Below are positions 17,567-26,736 of a stretch of DNA of 64,000 nt, piece by piece (within the stretch, counting starts at the first letter, position 1; each line of letters opens with the position of its first letter). The position numbers and the translations under genes were made by a program. The notes beneath the pieces were generated by a model, which worked only from the letters and a program-made list of their open reading frames with translations, was not told the origin of the DNA and made no database searches. This DNA comes from Qipengyuania pacifica (GTDB taxonomy: Bacteria; Pseudomonadota; Alphaproteobacteria; Sphingomonadales; Sphingomonadaceae): the NCBI RefSeq assembly GCF_019857205.1, contig NZ_JAHWXO010000005.1:62001-126000 (forward strand), written 5' to 3'.

Positions 17567-18766
17567 ATGTACGAAGAGTTCTACGGTTTCAGCGAGCGCC
17601 CCTTCCAGCTCACGCCCGATCCGGCTTTCTATTTCGAGAGCCTCACGCACAAGAAAGCGCTGAGCTATCTTGGCTACGGCCTCAATCAAGGTGAGGGTTT
17701 CGTCGTCATCACCGGAGAGGTGGGTTCGGGCAAGTCTACGCTCGTCGCGCATCTGAAGCAGAAGCTCGATGCCGAACGGATGACCGTTGGCGAAGTCGTG
17801 ACCAGCGCGCTGGACGATGACGAAATGATCCACGTTGCAGCGCGAAGTTTCGGCCTCGACATTGCCGGCGGTGACAAGGCGGCTGCGCTGGCGGCGATCG
17901 AATTGTTCCTTCACGAAGAAGCACGTAATGGCCGCCGCGTACTGCTGATCGTTGACGAGGCCCAGAATCTCTCGATCGGCGCCCTCGAAGAGCTGCGCAT
18001 GCTGTCGAATTTTCAGCTGGGCTCCCACCCGTTGCTTCAGACATTGCTGCTGGGGCAGCCAGAGTTCAAACAGCTTCTGGCCCAGTCGGATGAACTGGAG
18101 CAGCTACGCCAGCGGGTCATCGCCTCACATCATCTCGAGCCGATGCAGCCCGGCGAAATCGAACCTTATGTGATGCATCGCCTTCAGCATGTGGACTGGA
18201 CGGGTTCCCCGGAATTCGATGGCAGCATCTGGGTAAGGCTGCACAAGACGACGGGTGGGATACCGCGCAAGGTAAACCAGGTCATGACGCGCCTCCTTCT
18301 GCTCGGAGCCGTCGAAGAGAAATCCGTGCTGGACACGGACATGCTCGACGCAGTCGTCGAAGAGATGACTGGTGATGCCGCTGCGGCTGCCGAAGATGCA
18401 GCTGCGAAACCGCGTCCCGACCGGGATCTTCCCGCCGCGGACGCGATCGCCAAGGTTAAGGACGAAGCGCGGCGTCCGACCGCCGAGGCACAGGGTGATG
18501 TGGAAACCCGCAACAAGGGCTTGCTCGACCATCAGATCGAAGCGATCGAAGCGGCCTTCGCGCACCGTGACAAGCATATGATGGCCTTGCGCCGCGAAGT
18601 GGAGAAATTGGGACAGAGCAAGTCGTCGGGTGAAGTGCCGGACGATCTTGGCCAGCGTCTTGTCGCTATCGAGGCCAGGCTCGACGAGCAGGAGCGGTCC
18701 TTGCGCCATGTCCTCACCATGATGATCGACTATTTCGAAACGCAGGGTTCGCGCGCAGCGGCCTGA
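17567..18766 (+). CDS. XrtA/PEP-CTERM system-associated ATPase (ExeA/GspA-like)
   Basis: Predicts 399 residues. An AAA+ domain covers about residues 1-270: MYEEFYGFSERPFQLTPDP, Walker A GEVGSGKST, Walker B VLLIVDEAQNLS, and TTGGIPRKVNQV (sensor 2/arginine region). The remaining 130 residues are charged and helical, with predicted coiled-coil character. In type II secretion, related ExeA-like ATPases help to assemble envelope structures. Here it is one of the regular companions of XrtA (family known as TIGR03015). Confidence 0.9.
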   Translation: MYEEFYGFSERPFQLTPDPAFYFESLTHKKALSYLGYGLNQGEGFVVITGEVGSGKSTLVAHLKQKLDAERMTVGEVVTSALDDDEMIHVAARSFGLDIAGGDKAAALAAIELFLHEEARNGRRVLLIVDEAQNLSIGALEELRMLSNFQLGSHPLLQTLLLGQPEFKQLLAQSDELEQLRQRVIASHHLEPMQPGEIEPYVMHRLQHVDWTGSPEFDGSIWVRLHKTTGGIPRKVNQVMTRLLLLGAVEEKSVLDTDMLDAVVEEMTGDAAAAAEDAAAKPRPDRDLPAADAIAKVKDEARRPTAEAQGDVETRNKGLLDHQIEAIEAAFAHRDKHMMALRREVEKLGQSKSSGEVPDDLGQRLVAIEARLDEQERSLRHVLTMMIDYFETQGSRAAA

Positions 18767-18784
18767 GATGGCGAGGAGCGAGCG

Positions 18785-19654
18785 TTGAGCGACAATATGA
18801 TCGTCAACGGCCTCTCGGTCGATGTGGAAGACTGGTTTCAGGTCGGCGCGTTCGAAAACACCATCTCGCGTGCAGATTGGGATGGGCTGGAACTGCGTGT
18901 AGGGGACAACGTCGCACGCATTCTCGACCTGTTCGACGAAGCCGGGGTGAAAGCGACCTTCTTCACACTGGGCTGGGTGGCAGAGCGTAACCGTGCAGCG
19001 ATGCAGTCGATCGTCAACCGGGGCCACGAACTGGCGAGCCACGGTTACGATCACACACGGGTCTTTACTCTCACGCGCAACCAGTTTTCTGCCGACATCG
19101 CCAAGGCGCGCGCCATTCTGGAAGATGCCAGCGGAAAAGCCGTTACCGGGTATCGTGCGCCAAGCTTTTCTATCGATGCACGCAATCCATGGGCACATGA
19201 AGTCCTGGCAGAGCATGGCTATGCCTATTCGTCATCGGTCGCTCCGGTAGTCCACGATCACTATGGTTGGCGCGAAGCGCCGCGTTTCGCATTCGACCCG
19301 GTGCCGGGCAGTGATCTCGTCGAAATTCCGGTCACAACTGCGCTGTTGGGTAAACGCCGCCTTGCAGCAGGCGGCGGCGGCTTCTTTCGCGTGCTCCCCT
19401 ATAGCTTCACCCGCTGGGCGATCAGGCAGGTCAATTCCGATCACCGACCCGCGGTATTCTATTTCCATCCATGGGAGGTCGATCCCGACCAACCGCGCGT
19501 GTCCAACGCTTCGGTGCGATCGCGATTGAGACATTACACCAATCTATCCAGAATGGCTGGCAAATTGTCCGACCTGCTCGGCGATTTCGCTTGGGGTAGG
19601 ATGGACGAACTCGCGGCAAAGGAAAGATCGCGCAGCGTGAAGTGGGCCGCATGA
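18785..19654 (+). CDS. XrtA system polysaccharide deacetylase (NodB fold, DUF3473)
   Basis: Predicts 289 residues. NodB motifs are visible: LSVDVEDWFQVGAFE (metal and catalytic Asp), HELASHGYDHTRVF (metal His pair) and VTGYRAPSFSID. A C-terminal DUF3473-type segment carries FYFHPWEVDPDQPR with a catalytic His. It should remove acetyl groups from N-acetylated sugars of the exported polysaccharide. The start is TTG 18785, with GAGGAG at 18774-18779; ATG 18797 would have no proper spacing. It overlaps the FemAB gene by 4 nt. Confidence 0.9.
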   Translation: MSDNMIVNGLSVDVEDWFQVGAFENTISRADWDGLELRVGDNVARILDLFDEAGVKATFFTLGWVAERNRAAMQSIVNRGHELASHGYDHTRVFTLTRNQFSADIAKARAILEDASGKAVTGYRAPSFSIDARNPWAHEVLAEHGYAYSSSVAPVVHDHYGWREAPRFAFDPVPGSDLVEIPVTTALLGKRRLAAGGGGFFRVLPYSFTRWAIRQVNSDHRPAVFYFHPWEVDPDQPRVSNASVRSRLRHYTNLSRMAGKLSDLLGDFAWGRMDELAAKERSRSVKWAA

Positions 19655-20712
19655 ACGCGCCGATCAGTCACATCGCGACCATTCGGCAGGCAGACTTTGG
19701 CGACAAGGCCGAGTTGGCACGGATCGAAAGCTATGTCGCGGACCGCTGTGGCAGCGTGTTTCACCGTCCGACATGGCTGCAAGCGGTCGAGCGGGGCACC
19801 GGCAATTCAGCGGTAGGGCTGATGCTGGAGCGCGGCGGCGGCCTCGAAGGCTGGTTGCCGCTAACCGAGATTCATTCGGCGCTCTTCGGGCGCGCCTTGG
19901 TATCGAGCGGTTTCGGTGTAGGAGGCGGGGTATTATCCACGCGCACCGAAGATGCGGAGAAATTGTGCCGTGCGGCGCAGGAAATTGCGCTGCGTCGTTC
20001 CGCCTCAACAGTTGAATTGCGCGGCGGAACCGCTTCACCCGATTGGCTGGTTATCGATGGCAAGCATGCAAACTTCGCTGCGGATCTGGCGGAAGACGAC
20101 GATGCGCAATTGCTCGCCATTCTGCGGAAAGCACGCGCTGAAGTTCGCAAGGGGTTGGCGAATGACCTTTCGGTGAGCATCGGAAGTGACGGGCAGGAGC
20201 GATCCGCCCATTACGCCGTTTACGCCGAAAGCGTGCGCAATCTCGGGACGCCGGTATTCCCGCGCAGTCTTTTCGATGCTGTTCTGGATATCTTCGGAGA
20301 TGATGCGGACATTCTGACGGTCCGTCAGCAAGGCGTTCCAGTGGCAAGTGTATTGTCTCTCTATCATGACGAAACGGTCATGCCGTTCTGGGGCGGCGGA
20401 ACCTGGGCGGCGCGCCACCTGCGCGCCAATGAGCGGATGTATTACGAACTGATGTGTCACGCCCGCCGGAGGGGATGCGTTCGTTTCGATTTCGGGCGCT
20501 CGAAAGTCGGAAGCGGGCCGTTCGCGTTCAAGAAGAACTGGGGGTTCGAACCGCAGCCCTTGACCTATTTCACCTGGTCGGCACCGGGCACAGCAGCGCG
20601 AAATGTCGATCCGACGGATGAGGGCTATTCCGCCAAGATCGCTCTTTGGAAGCGGTTGCCTTTGCCGATCGCGAACCGGCTGGGTCCCTGGATTGCGCGT
20701 GGGCTGGGCTGA
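19651..20712 (+). CDS. FemAB-family protein, XrtA/PEP-CTERM system-associated
   Basis: Predicts 353 residues. FemAB-related proteins transfer aminoacyl or acyl groups to amino sugars or peptides. The C-terminal half shows the acetyltransferase-like segment: VASVLSLYHDETVMPFWGGG, NERMYYELMCHARRRG, and FDFGRSKVGSGPFAFKKNWG with PLTYF. This matches the XrtA FemAB family (TIGR03019). I use ATG 19651 because it gives the ATGA overlap with the deacetylase; GTG 19642 is a less likely alternative. After deacetylation, the freed amino groups would be a natural acceptor. Confidence 0.88.
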   Translation: MNAPISHIATIRQADFGDKAELARIESYVADRCGSVFHRPTWLQAVERGTGNSAVGLMLERGGGLEGWLPLTEIHSALFGRALVSSGFGVGGGVLSTRTEDAEKLCRAAQEIALRRSASTVELRGGTASPDWLVIDGKHANFAADLAEDDDAQLLAILRKARAEVRKGLANDLSVSIGSDGQERSAHYAVYAESVRNLGTPVFPRSLFDAVLDIFGDDADILTVRQQGVPVASVLSLYHDETVMPFWGGGTWAARHLRANERMYYELMCHARRRGCVRFDFGRSKVGSGPFAFKKNWGFEPQPLTYFTWSAPGTAARNVDPTDEGYSAKIALWKRLPLPIANRLGPWIARGLG

Positions 20713-20713
20713 C

Positions 20714-21937
20714 ATGGGAGAGATCCTGTTCCTTGCGCACCGCGTCCCCTTTCCGCCGGATCGCGGCGACAAGATCCGCTCGCATCACTTGCTCAAGGGG
20801 TTGGCGAAGCTGGGGCCGGTGCATGTGGGCACCTTTGGCGAAACATCGCATGATATGGCGCAGAAGAGCGCGCTTGCGTTGGTTGCCAAAACACATGCGC
20901 TGATCGAACGCACCAAGCCACTGCCGCAGGCGGGTATCGAAGCGGTGTTGAAGGGTAAGCCGGTCAGCCTCGCCGCCTTCGATCACGCTGCCATGCGCCG
21001 CTATGTTGCCAAGACTTTGGGCAACCACCGGATCGACACGATTTTCGTCTTTTCGAGCCAGATGGGGCAGTACATTCCGGACGACTTCGCGGGTAGGGTC
21101 GTGATCGATCTGTGCGATGTGGATAGCGCCAAGTTCGAAGCCTACGCCGACGCCGGCCAGCGCAGATGGATCAATCGCCGCGAGGGGCGTCTGCTTGCGA
21201 CAGAAGAGATGCGGTTGGCCAACCGTGCGGATACCACCTTGCTGATCACCGATAGCGAGGCCGCGCTTTTCCGGTCACGCCTAGATGGATCGGAAGAGAT
21301 CAATGTTCGGGCGCTGGGCAATGGGATCGATGCCGAATTCTTCGATCCGGCACATGTGCCGGTGCAGCCTGATCTGGAAGAGGGCGAGGGGCCCCAGCTG
21401 CTGTTTACGGGTCAGATGGATTATCCCCCCAATGTGGCTGCGGCGGAATGGATGATAGAGAATGTCATGCCCGAACTGCGCAAGATGCACGACCATGCGC
21501 GTTTTCATATCGTGGGACGGGCACCTGTGGCGAGCCTCAGGAACCGGCATGGTGAAAACGGCGTGCGCGTGTGGGGTGAGGTGCCGGACGTCCGGCCTTT
21601 CCTGACATCTGCCGATCTCGTCGTGGCGCCGCTGCTGATAGCACGCGGGGTGCAGAACAAGGTTCTGGAGGCCATGGCCATGGCGAAGGCGATTGTGCTG
21701 ACGCCGGGTGCAGCCACCGGAATAGAAGCTAAGGACGATGTGCACTTTGCGGTGGCACGGCCCGAAGCGCCTGAAATGCTGCGGCGGATCGCGACGCTGC
21801 TGGCGGATGAAGGCAAGCGCGTCGGGATGGGCAGGGCGGCCCGGGATTTTGTGCTGGCGAACATGAGCTGGAACAGCGTTTACATTGAACTTGAGCGTTT
21901 GCTCGTGAGCGGCGACACTGGACGCGATGCAGCCTGA
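20714..21937 (+). CDS. Glycosyltransferase, TIGR03087 family (XrtA/PEP-CTERM system)
   Basis: Predicts 407 residues of a GT-B type glycosyltransferase. The N-terminal domain starts ILFLAHRVPFPPDRGDKIR, the family signature. The C-terminal domain has LLFTGQMDYPPNVAAAEW, FHIVGRAP, the EX7E-like VVAPLLIARGVQNKVLEAMA and GAATGIEA. It adds a sugar to the polysaccharide repeat unit; donor and linkage are unknown. ATG 20714 lies 1 nt after the FemAB stop. It is the only glycosyltransferase in the locus, so other sugars must be added by enzymes encoded elsewhere. Confidence 0.9.
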   Translation: MGEILFLAHRVPFPPDRGDKIRSHHLLKGLAKLGPVHVGTFGETSHDMAQKSALALVAKTHALIERTKPLPQAGIEAVLKGKPVSLAAFDHAAMRRYVAKTLGNHRIDTIFVFSSQMGQYIPDDFAGRVVIDLCDVDSAKFEAYADAGQRRWINRREGRLLATEEMRLANRADTTLLITDSEAALFRSRLDGSEEINVRALGNGIDAEFFDPAHVPVQPDLEEGEGPQLLFTGQMDYPPNVAAAEWMIENVMPELRKMHDHARFHIVGRAPVASLRNRHGENGVRVWGEVPDVRPFLTSADLVVAPLLIARGVQNKVLEAMAMAKAIVLTPGAATGIEAKDDVHFAVARPEAPEMLRRIATLLADEGKRVGMGRAARDFVLANMSWNSVYIELERLLVSGDTGRDAA

Positions 21938-22916
21938 CCTTGCCATTCCCGGACAATCGATTGCGGGCCGCGGCCGCAGCGCGGCGCTGCTTGCTTTTGG
22001 TTGGGCGGGGCTGTTCGCAGCTACGCTAAGGGAATGGTCGGCGATGGCCCATCAATGGTGGAACATCGACACCTATAGCCATATCCTCCTGATCCTGCCC
22101 ATACTGGCATGGCTCGTCTGGATCCGCCGGGATGAAGTGGCACTGGTCGAGGCCCGGGGCTGGTGGCCGGGCTTTCTTTGGTGCCTGCTTGGACTCGCCA
22201 TCTGCTTCGTCGGTCGGTCGGCTGATATCAATCTGATCGCGCAACTGGGCGTGATCGTGGCATTCCAGGGTGCGACTTTCGGGATAGTCGGCTTCCGAGT
22301 TGGGCTCATCCTCGCCTTTCCTCTGGCCTACATGTTCTTCCTCGTTCCGTTCGGAGACGAGATCATTCCGCCTTTGCAGTATGTCACCGCAGAAATGGCG
22401 ACCGCACTCACACGGTTCAGCGGTGTCGAAACGGTGGCAGATGGCATCCATATCGACACGCCTGCCGGACTGTTTATCGTGGCGGAGGAATGTTCGGGCG
22501 TGAAGTTCCTCGTTGCCATGGTCGCGCTTGGGGTGCTGGTTGCATACAGCTGCTTTGCGAGCTGGAAACGCCGCATCCTGTTCCTGCTGGCCTGCGTGAT
22601 CGTGCCGATCGTGGCCAACGGCATTCGGGCATGGGCAACGATTTTCATTGCTCAGTATGTCGGCGCGGAAGCCGCCGGCAGTTTCGACCATATCGTCTAC
22701 GGCTGGTTCTTCTTCGGTATTGTCATCGCCCTGGTTCTGGGAGTGGCGTGGCGCTGGTTCGAGCGCGAGCCGGAAGAGGCAGGCTGGAGCGCGCAGCAGG
22801 TTTCGGCCCTGCCAATGTTGCAACGGCTGGAGAGGAACGGTGCCAGTCCCGCGCTTGTCCTTGGCGCGACACTTACTGCCGCTTTGGTCTTTGCCGTAAT
22901 GCCGCGGCTCGGCTAG
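21927..22916 (+). CDS. xrtA: Exosortase A
   Basis: Integral membrane cysteine transpeptidase that recognises the PEP-CTERM sorting signal. Predicts 329 residues with about eight membrane helices. The catalytic triad is visible: Cys189 in AEECSGVKF, Arg234 in VANGIRAWATIF and His255 in SFDHIVYGWFFF. It overlaps the glycosyltransferase end by 11 nt. The protein ends just after one further hydrophobic helix (ALVLGATLTAALVFAV). The periplasmic EpsI-type domain fused to XrtA in many relatives is missing, and the next gene follows after 12 nt, leaving no room for it. Confidence 0.95.
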   Translation: MQPDLAIPGQSIAGRGRSAALLAFGWAGLFAATLREWSAMAHQWWNIDTYSHILLILPILAWLVWIRRDEVALVEARGWWPGFLWCLLGLAICFVGRSADINLIAQLGVIVAFQGATFGIVGFRVGLILAFPLAYMFFLVPFGDEIIPPLQYVTAEMATALTRFSGVETVADGIHIDTPAGLFIVAEECSGVKFLVAMVALGVLVAYSCFASWKRRILFLLACVIVPIVANGIRAWATIFIAQYVGAEAAGSFDHIVYGWFFFGIVIALVLGVAWRWFEREPEEAGWSAQQVSALPMLQRLERNGASPALVLGATLTAALVFAVMPRLG

Positions 22917-22928
22917 GCCCGCTCGCAT

Positions 22929-24827
22929 ATGTGCGGGATCGCCGGGATTTTCCATTACGAGACGGTAAAACCGGTCGATCCCAAGCGGGTCGAACGGATG
23001 ACCGACGCGTTGGCGCACCGCGGTCCCGACGGTAGCGGCGTCTGGACTGCACCGGGCGTCGGACTTGGTCACAGACGCCTTTCGATCATCGATCTCGACG
23101 GATCCCCACAGCCCATGCGTTCGGCGGACGGGCGCGCCGTGATCGCGTTCAACGGCGAGATATACAATTATCGCGAACTGCGCCGCGAACTGGAGCGCGG
23201 CGGAGCACATTTCCGGACCGATGGCGATACCGAGACCATTCTTGCCGCCTGGCAGAAATGGGGAGTGGATTGCCTGTCCCGGCTCGATGGGATGTTCGCA
23301 TTTGCGCTCTACGACATCGACCGGCGGCAGCTTTTCCTCGCCCGCGACCGTTTCGGGGTGAAGCCGCTTTATCTGGCGCAACTGGAGGGCGGCGCGCTCG
23401 CCTTCGCCAGCGAAATGAAGGGCCTTCTGGCCAATCCGCTGATGCGCCGAGTGATCGATCCGCTGGCGATCGAAGATTACATGACGTGGGGCTATGTGCC
23501 CGATCATCGCGCCATCCTGAAAGGGGTTGAGAAGCTTCCGGCAGGACATTTCCTGCTACTGGATCATGGCCGCGCGCCTGGCCCGCCCCAGCAATGGTGG
23601 GACATGGATTTTACCAGGCGTGAGACCGGGCGAACCGAAGACCTCTCCGCGCAGCTTCTCCACCTGATGCGCGAAGGCGTGACGAGCAGAATGGTTTCCG
23701 ACGTTCCTCTGGGCGCGTTTCTGTCCGGAGGCGTCGACAGTTCATCCGTCGTCGCGCTGATGAGCGAGAGCAGCGCCGCGCCTGTCACCAGCTGTTCCAT
23801 CGGGTTCGATGTCGAAAGTGTCGATGAGACGGCTTACGCGCGACAGGTCGCCAAACTGTTCGCCACCGACCACCACGAACGGATCGTATCCTCCGACCAG
23901 TTCGGCGATATCGACCGGATCGCGGCGATCTTCGACGAGCCATTCGCGGATGCGAGCGCGCTGCCGACCTTACGGGTATGCGAATTGGCGCGCGAACATG
24001 TGACTGTGGCATTGTCGGGCGATGGGGCCGATGAAGCGTTCGCCGGATATCGACGTCAGGCATTCCATGCACGCGAAGAGCAGGTGCGATCTGTTCTACC
24101 GAGTGGGCTGCGCGAACCGGTATTCGGAACGCTCGGACGTCTGTGGCCGAAAGCGGACTGGGCACCGCGCCCGCTGCGCGCGAAAACTACCCTGCTGTCT
24201 CTCGGGGGCAGCGGTGAAGCTGGCTATGCACGGGCCCTGGCGATCCTTTCGCCCGAGCAGCGCGAATTGCTTTATGATGCGGCGTTCCTGCGCGAACGTG
24301 GCGATTATCGGGCGGAGCAACCGCTGGAAAAGCTGATGCGAGATGCGCCAGCGCGAAGCGGTCTCGACCGGGCGCAATATGCCGATCTCAAGTTCTGGCT
24401 GCCCGGAGACATCCTGACCAAGACCGACCGGACGAGTATGGCAGTAGGACTGGAGGCGCGCGAGCCGCTGCTGGATCATCGCCTGATCGAATTCGGTGCG
24501 CGTCTGCCGCACCGTGAGCGTCTGCGCGGTACGAGCGGTAAATGGCTCATGAAGCGCACGATGGAGCGCTATCTGCCCGACGATATATTGTATCGGCAGA
24601 AGCAGGGTTTCGTCACGCCGCTGGCGGAATGGTTTCGTGGACCGCTGGCAAGCGAGGCGAGGGCGATCGCATCCAGCGAACTGCTCACGGGCAACGGACT
24701 GTTCGCCCGCAAGGCGCTTGCACGGCTTGCGGACGAACATATTTCGGGGCGGTCCGATCATGGACGCGTCTTATGGCAATTGCTGATGCTGGAGCGCTCA
24801 CTCCGTCATCTCAAGCCGAGCGCTTAG
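22929..24827 (+). CDS. XrtA/PEP-CTERM system amidotransferase (asparagine synthetase-like)
   Basis: Predicts 632 residues. The N-terminal class II glutaminase domain starts with the nucleophile MCGIAGIF, followed by ALAHRGPDGSG and FNGEIYNYREL. The C-terminal synthetase domain has the PP-loop FLSGGVDSSSVVAL and ALSGDGADEAFAGY. This matches the XrtA-linked amidotransferase (TIGR03108) and probably amidates a uronic acid or other carboxyl group of the polysaccharide. It is the last gene of the rightward arm. Its TAG stop interlocks with the stop of the convergent pirin gene. Confidence 0.92.
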   Translation: MCGIAGIFHYETVKPVDPKRVERMTDALAHRGPDGSGVWTAPGVGLGHRRLSIIDLDGSPQPMRSADGRAVIAFNGEIYNYRELRRELERGGAHFRTDGDTETILAAWQKWGVDCLSRLDGMFAFALYDIDRRQLFLARDRFGVKPLYLAQLEGGALAFASEMKGLLANPLMRRVIDPLAIEDYMTWGYVPDHRAILKGVEKLPAGHFLLLDHGRAPGPPQQWWDMDFTRRETGRTEDLSAQLLHLMREGVTSRMVSDVPLGAFLSGGVDSSSVVALMSESSAAPVTSCSIGFDVESVDETAYARQVAKLFATDHHERIVSSDQFGDIDRIAAIFDEPFADASALPTLRVCELAREHVTVALSGDGADEAFAGYRRQAFHAREEQVRSVLPSGLREPVFGTLGRLWPKADWAPRPLRAKTTLLSLGGSGEAGYARALAILSPEQRELLYDAAFLRERGDYRAEQPLEKLMRDAPARSGLDRAQYADLKFWLPGDILTKTDRTSMAVGLEAREPLLDHRLIEFGARLPHRERLRGTSGKWLMKRTMERYLPDDILYRQKQGFVTPLAEWFRGPLASEARAIASSELLTGNGLFARKALARLADEHISGRSDHGRVLWQLLMLERSLRHLKPSA

Positions 24828-25522
24828 CGCGCGTCGACCAGCACGATCTCGGCGTCTTCGAGCGCTTCGACAACGATTTCCGTCTCGCCGGTCACGGCGA
24901 TGCCATCACGCGGTTTAGCCTCGATCCCGTTAACCTTTACCCGTCCCGTGGGGGCGACGAGATACTGGTGGCGTTCGCCCGACGTGGTCCATGTGGCGGT
25001 CTGTCCAGCAGCGAGTGTCGTTGCGGCAACCTTGGCATCGGTACGAATGGGGAGGGCATCGTCGGTTTCGGGCGTGCCGCTCGCAAGAACGGCAAACCCG
25101 CCTTCGCGCGTTGCCTTCGGAAATTCGCGCTGACCCCAGCCCGGCTTTTCGCCCGTACGATCAGGGATGATCCAGATCTGGAACAGCGTGGTGTCTTCGC
25201 TTTCCAGATTGTATTCGGCATGGGTGATACCAGTGCCTGCGCTCATCACCTGAACATCGCCGGCGGCGGTGCGGCCTTCGTTACCCAGGCTGTCACGGTG
25301 AGTGATCGCTCCGGTGCGCACGAAAGTGACAATCTCCATGTCGCGGTGTGGATGCGGGGGGAATCCGGATTGACCCTGGATCGTGTCATCGTTCCAGACC
25401 CGGATGTTGCCCCACCCCATACGGTCGGGATCATGATAATTGGCAAAGCTGAAATGATGACGCGCATCGAGCCAGCCGTGATTGGCGTGCCCAAGGGAAG
25501 CGAAAGGACGAATATCGATCAT
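24824..25522 (-). CDS. Pirin family protein
   Basis: Predicts 232 residues of the bicupin pirin family. The metal ligands are in HPHRDMEIVTFV and THAEYN; GWLDARHHFSFANY is the N-terminal signature. Bacterial pirins are iron-binding proteins, some with quercetin dioxygenase activity; others bind partner enzymes. I use ATG 25522 rather than the TTG two codons upstream. The 95-nt stretch between this start and the ATPase stop contains no gene that I can see. Confidence 0.92.
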   Translation of the reverse strand: MIDIRPFASLGHANHGWLDARHHFSFANYHDPDRMGWGNIRVWNDDTIQGQSGFPPHPHRDMEIVTFVRTGAITHRDSLGNEGRTAAGDVQVMSAGTGITHAEYNLESEDTTLFQIWIIPDRTGEKPGWGQREFPKATREGGFAVLASGTPETDDALPIRTDAKVAATTLAAGQTATWTTSGERHQYLVAPTGRVKVNGIEAKPRDGIAVTGETEIVVEALEDAEIVLVDAR

Positions 25523-25623
25523 GGTCAAAGTCTCACATCGGCGGGGTGTTAACGCCGGTATGCGCCTGATGTGGGACCGACGAGAGAGCCGTCAAGAAAC
25601 ACCGCTGTAACTGCCCCGGCGGC

Positions 25624-26736
25624 TTAGGCGACGCCGTGACCGCGAGCCATGTAGTCGCTGCTCTGCATTTCCTTAAAGCGACTTACGGTGCGTTCGAATT
25701 CGAACGCACCATCGCCAGCGGTATACAGGTTTTCCGGTTCGGCGGCCGCCGTGGCAAACAGCTTTACATTGTTTTCGTAGAGCGCATCGACCAGCTTGGT
25801 GAACCGGATGGCCTCGTTCCGGTTGTCGGGCGACATGGCGGGAATTCCGACAACGATCACGGTATGGTAGGCATGTGCGATGGCGAGATAGTCTGCCGCC
25901 CCGCGATTTTCGCCGCATAACCGCTTGAAGCTGAAAACACCCACGCCCTTGAGGCTTTTGGGGACGTGCAAGGTCCGCCCGCCACCGAGATCGAGATTGG
26001 CGCTGGGCACGTTGGCGGCATCTTCCGGCTTGTAATCGGTCAGGCGGAAGAAGGCTTCGCGCACCTGCGCAGTGGCATCATCCCCGAGCGGGGAATGCCA
26101 GGTTGCGATGTCCCCCAGCCGGTCCATTCGGTAGTCGGTAGGCCCGTTGAGCGAAACGACATCGAGATCTGTCTCTATCAGGTCGATGAAGGGCAGGAAG
26201 AGGGAGCGGTTCAGACCGTCTTTGTAAAGATCGCGGGGAGGCCGGTTGCTGGTGGTGACGATCGTAACACCCTGATCGCGGATAAGAGCCGTGAAGAGGC
26301 GCGCCATGATCGCGGCATCGGCCGTATTGTTAACGACCATTTCGTCGAATGCGAGGCAGCGTACATCCTCCGCGATATCGCGAGCGACCTTGCCAGTCGG
26401 ATCGCCTGGATCGGATTCACGGCGCTCGCGAATGCGGCGATCGACCTCCAGCATGAATTCGTGGAAATGCACGCGTCGCTTTTCATCGATGCCCAGAGTT
26501 TCGACGAAGAGGTCCATGAGCATGGATTTGCCGCGACCGACGCCGCCCCACATGTAGACGCCCTGCGGGTTAGCCTTTCTGGCGCGGAACAATTGCGAAA
26601 GCAGACCGCCTGAACTTTCCGCCTCCAGATCCTTCTGCAGCCGGTTCAGCCGTTCGGCAGCGCGGCGCTGGTCGGGATCGGAACGCAATTCGCCAGCGGC
26701 GACCAGCCGCTCGTAGCGGGTGAGCATACCGGTCAT
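25624..26736 (-). CDS. zapE: AFG1/ZapE-family ATPase
   Basis: Predicts 370 residues. P-loop ATPase: Walker A GGVGRGKSMLMDLF, Walker B CLAFDEMVVNN, sensor region VTIVTTSNRPPRDLY, and FKRLCGENRGAADYLAI near the C-terminus. ZapE associates with the division ring in E. coli; the mitochondrial AFG1 homologue acts in respiratory-complex quality control. The start ATG 26736 gives an ATGA overlap with the thioesterase gene; the longer open frame runs back across that gene. In alphaproteobacteria it is commonly located near sdhB, as here. Confidence 0.93.
   Translation of the reverse strand: MTGMLTRYERLVAAGELRSDPDQRRAAERLNRLQKDLEAESSGGLLSQLFRARKANPQGVYMWGGVGRGKSMLMDLFVETLGIDEKRRVHFHEFMLEVDRRIRERRESDPGDPTGKVARDIAEDVRCLAFDEMVVNNTADAAIMARLFTALIRDQGVTIVTTSNRPPRDLYKDGLNRSLFLPFIDLIETDLDVVSLNGPTDYRMDRLGDIATWHSPLGDDATAQVREAFFRLTDYKPEDAANVPSANLDLGGGRTLHVPKSLKGVGVFSFKRLCGENRGAADYLAIAHAYHTVIVVGIPAMSPDNRNEAIRFTKLVDALYENNVKLFATAAAEPENLYTAGDGAFEFERTVSRFKEMQSSDYMARGHGVA

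Noticed and set aside
22026..23549. 507-codon minus-strand frame
   Set aside because: Lies opposite exosortase A and the amidotransferase; His/Asp/Arg-rich shadow without motifs.
24542..25552. 336-codon plus-strand frame
   Set aside because: Runs across the amidotransferase end and opposite pirin; not protein-like.
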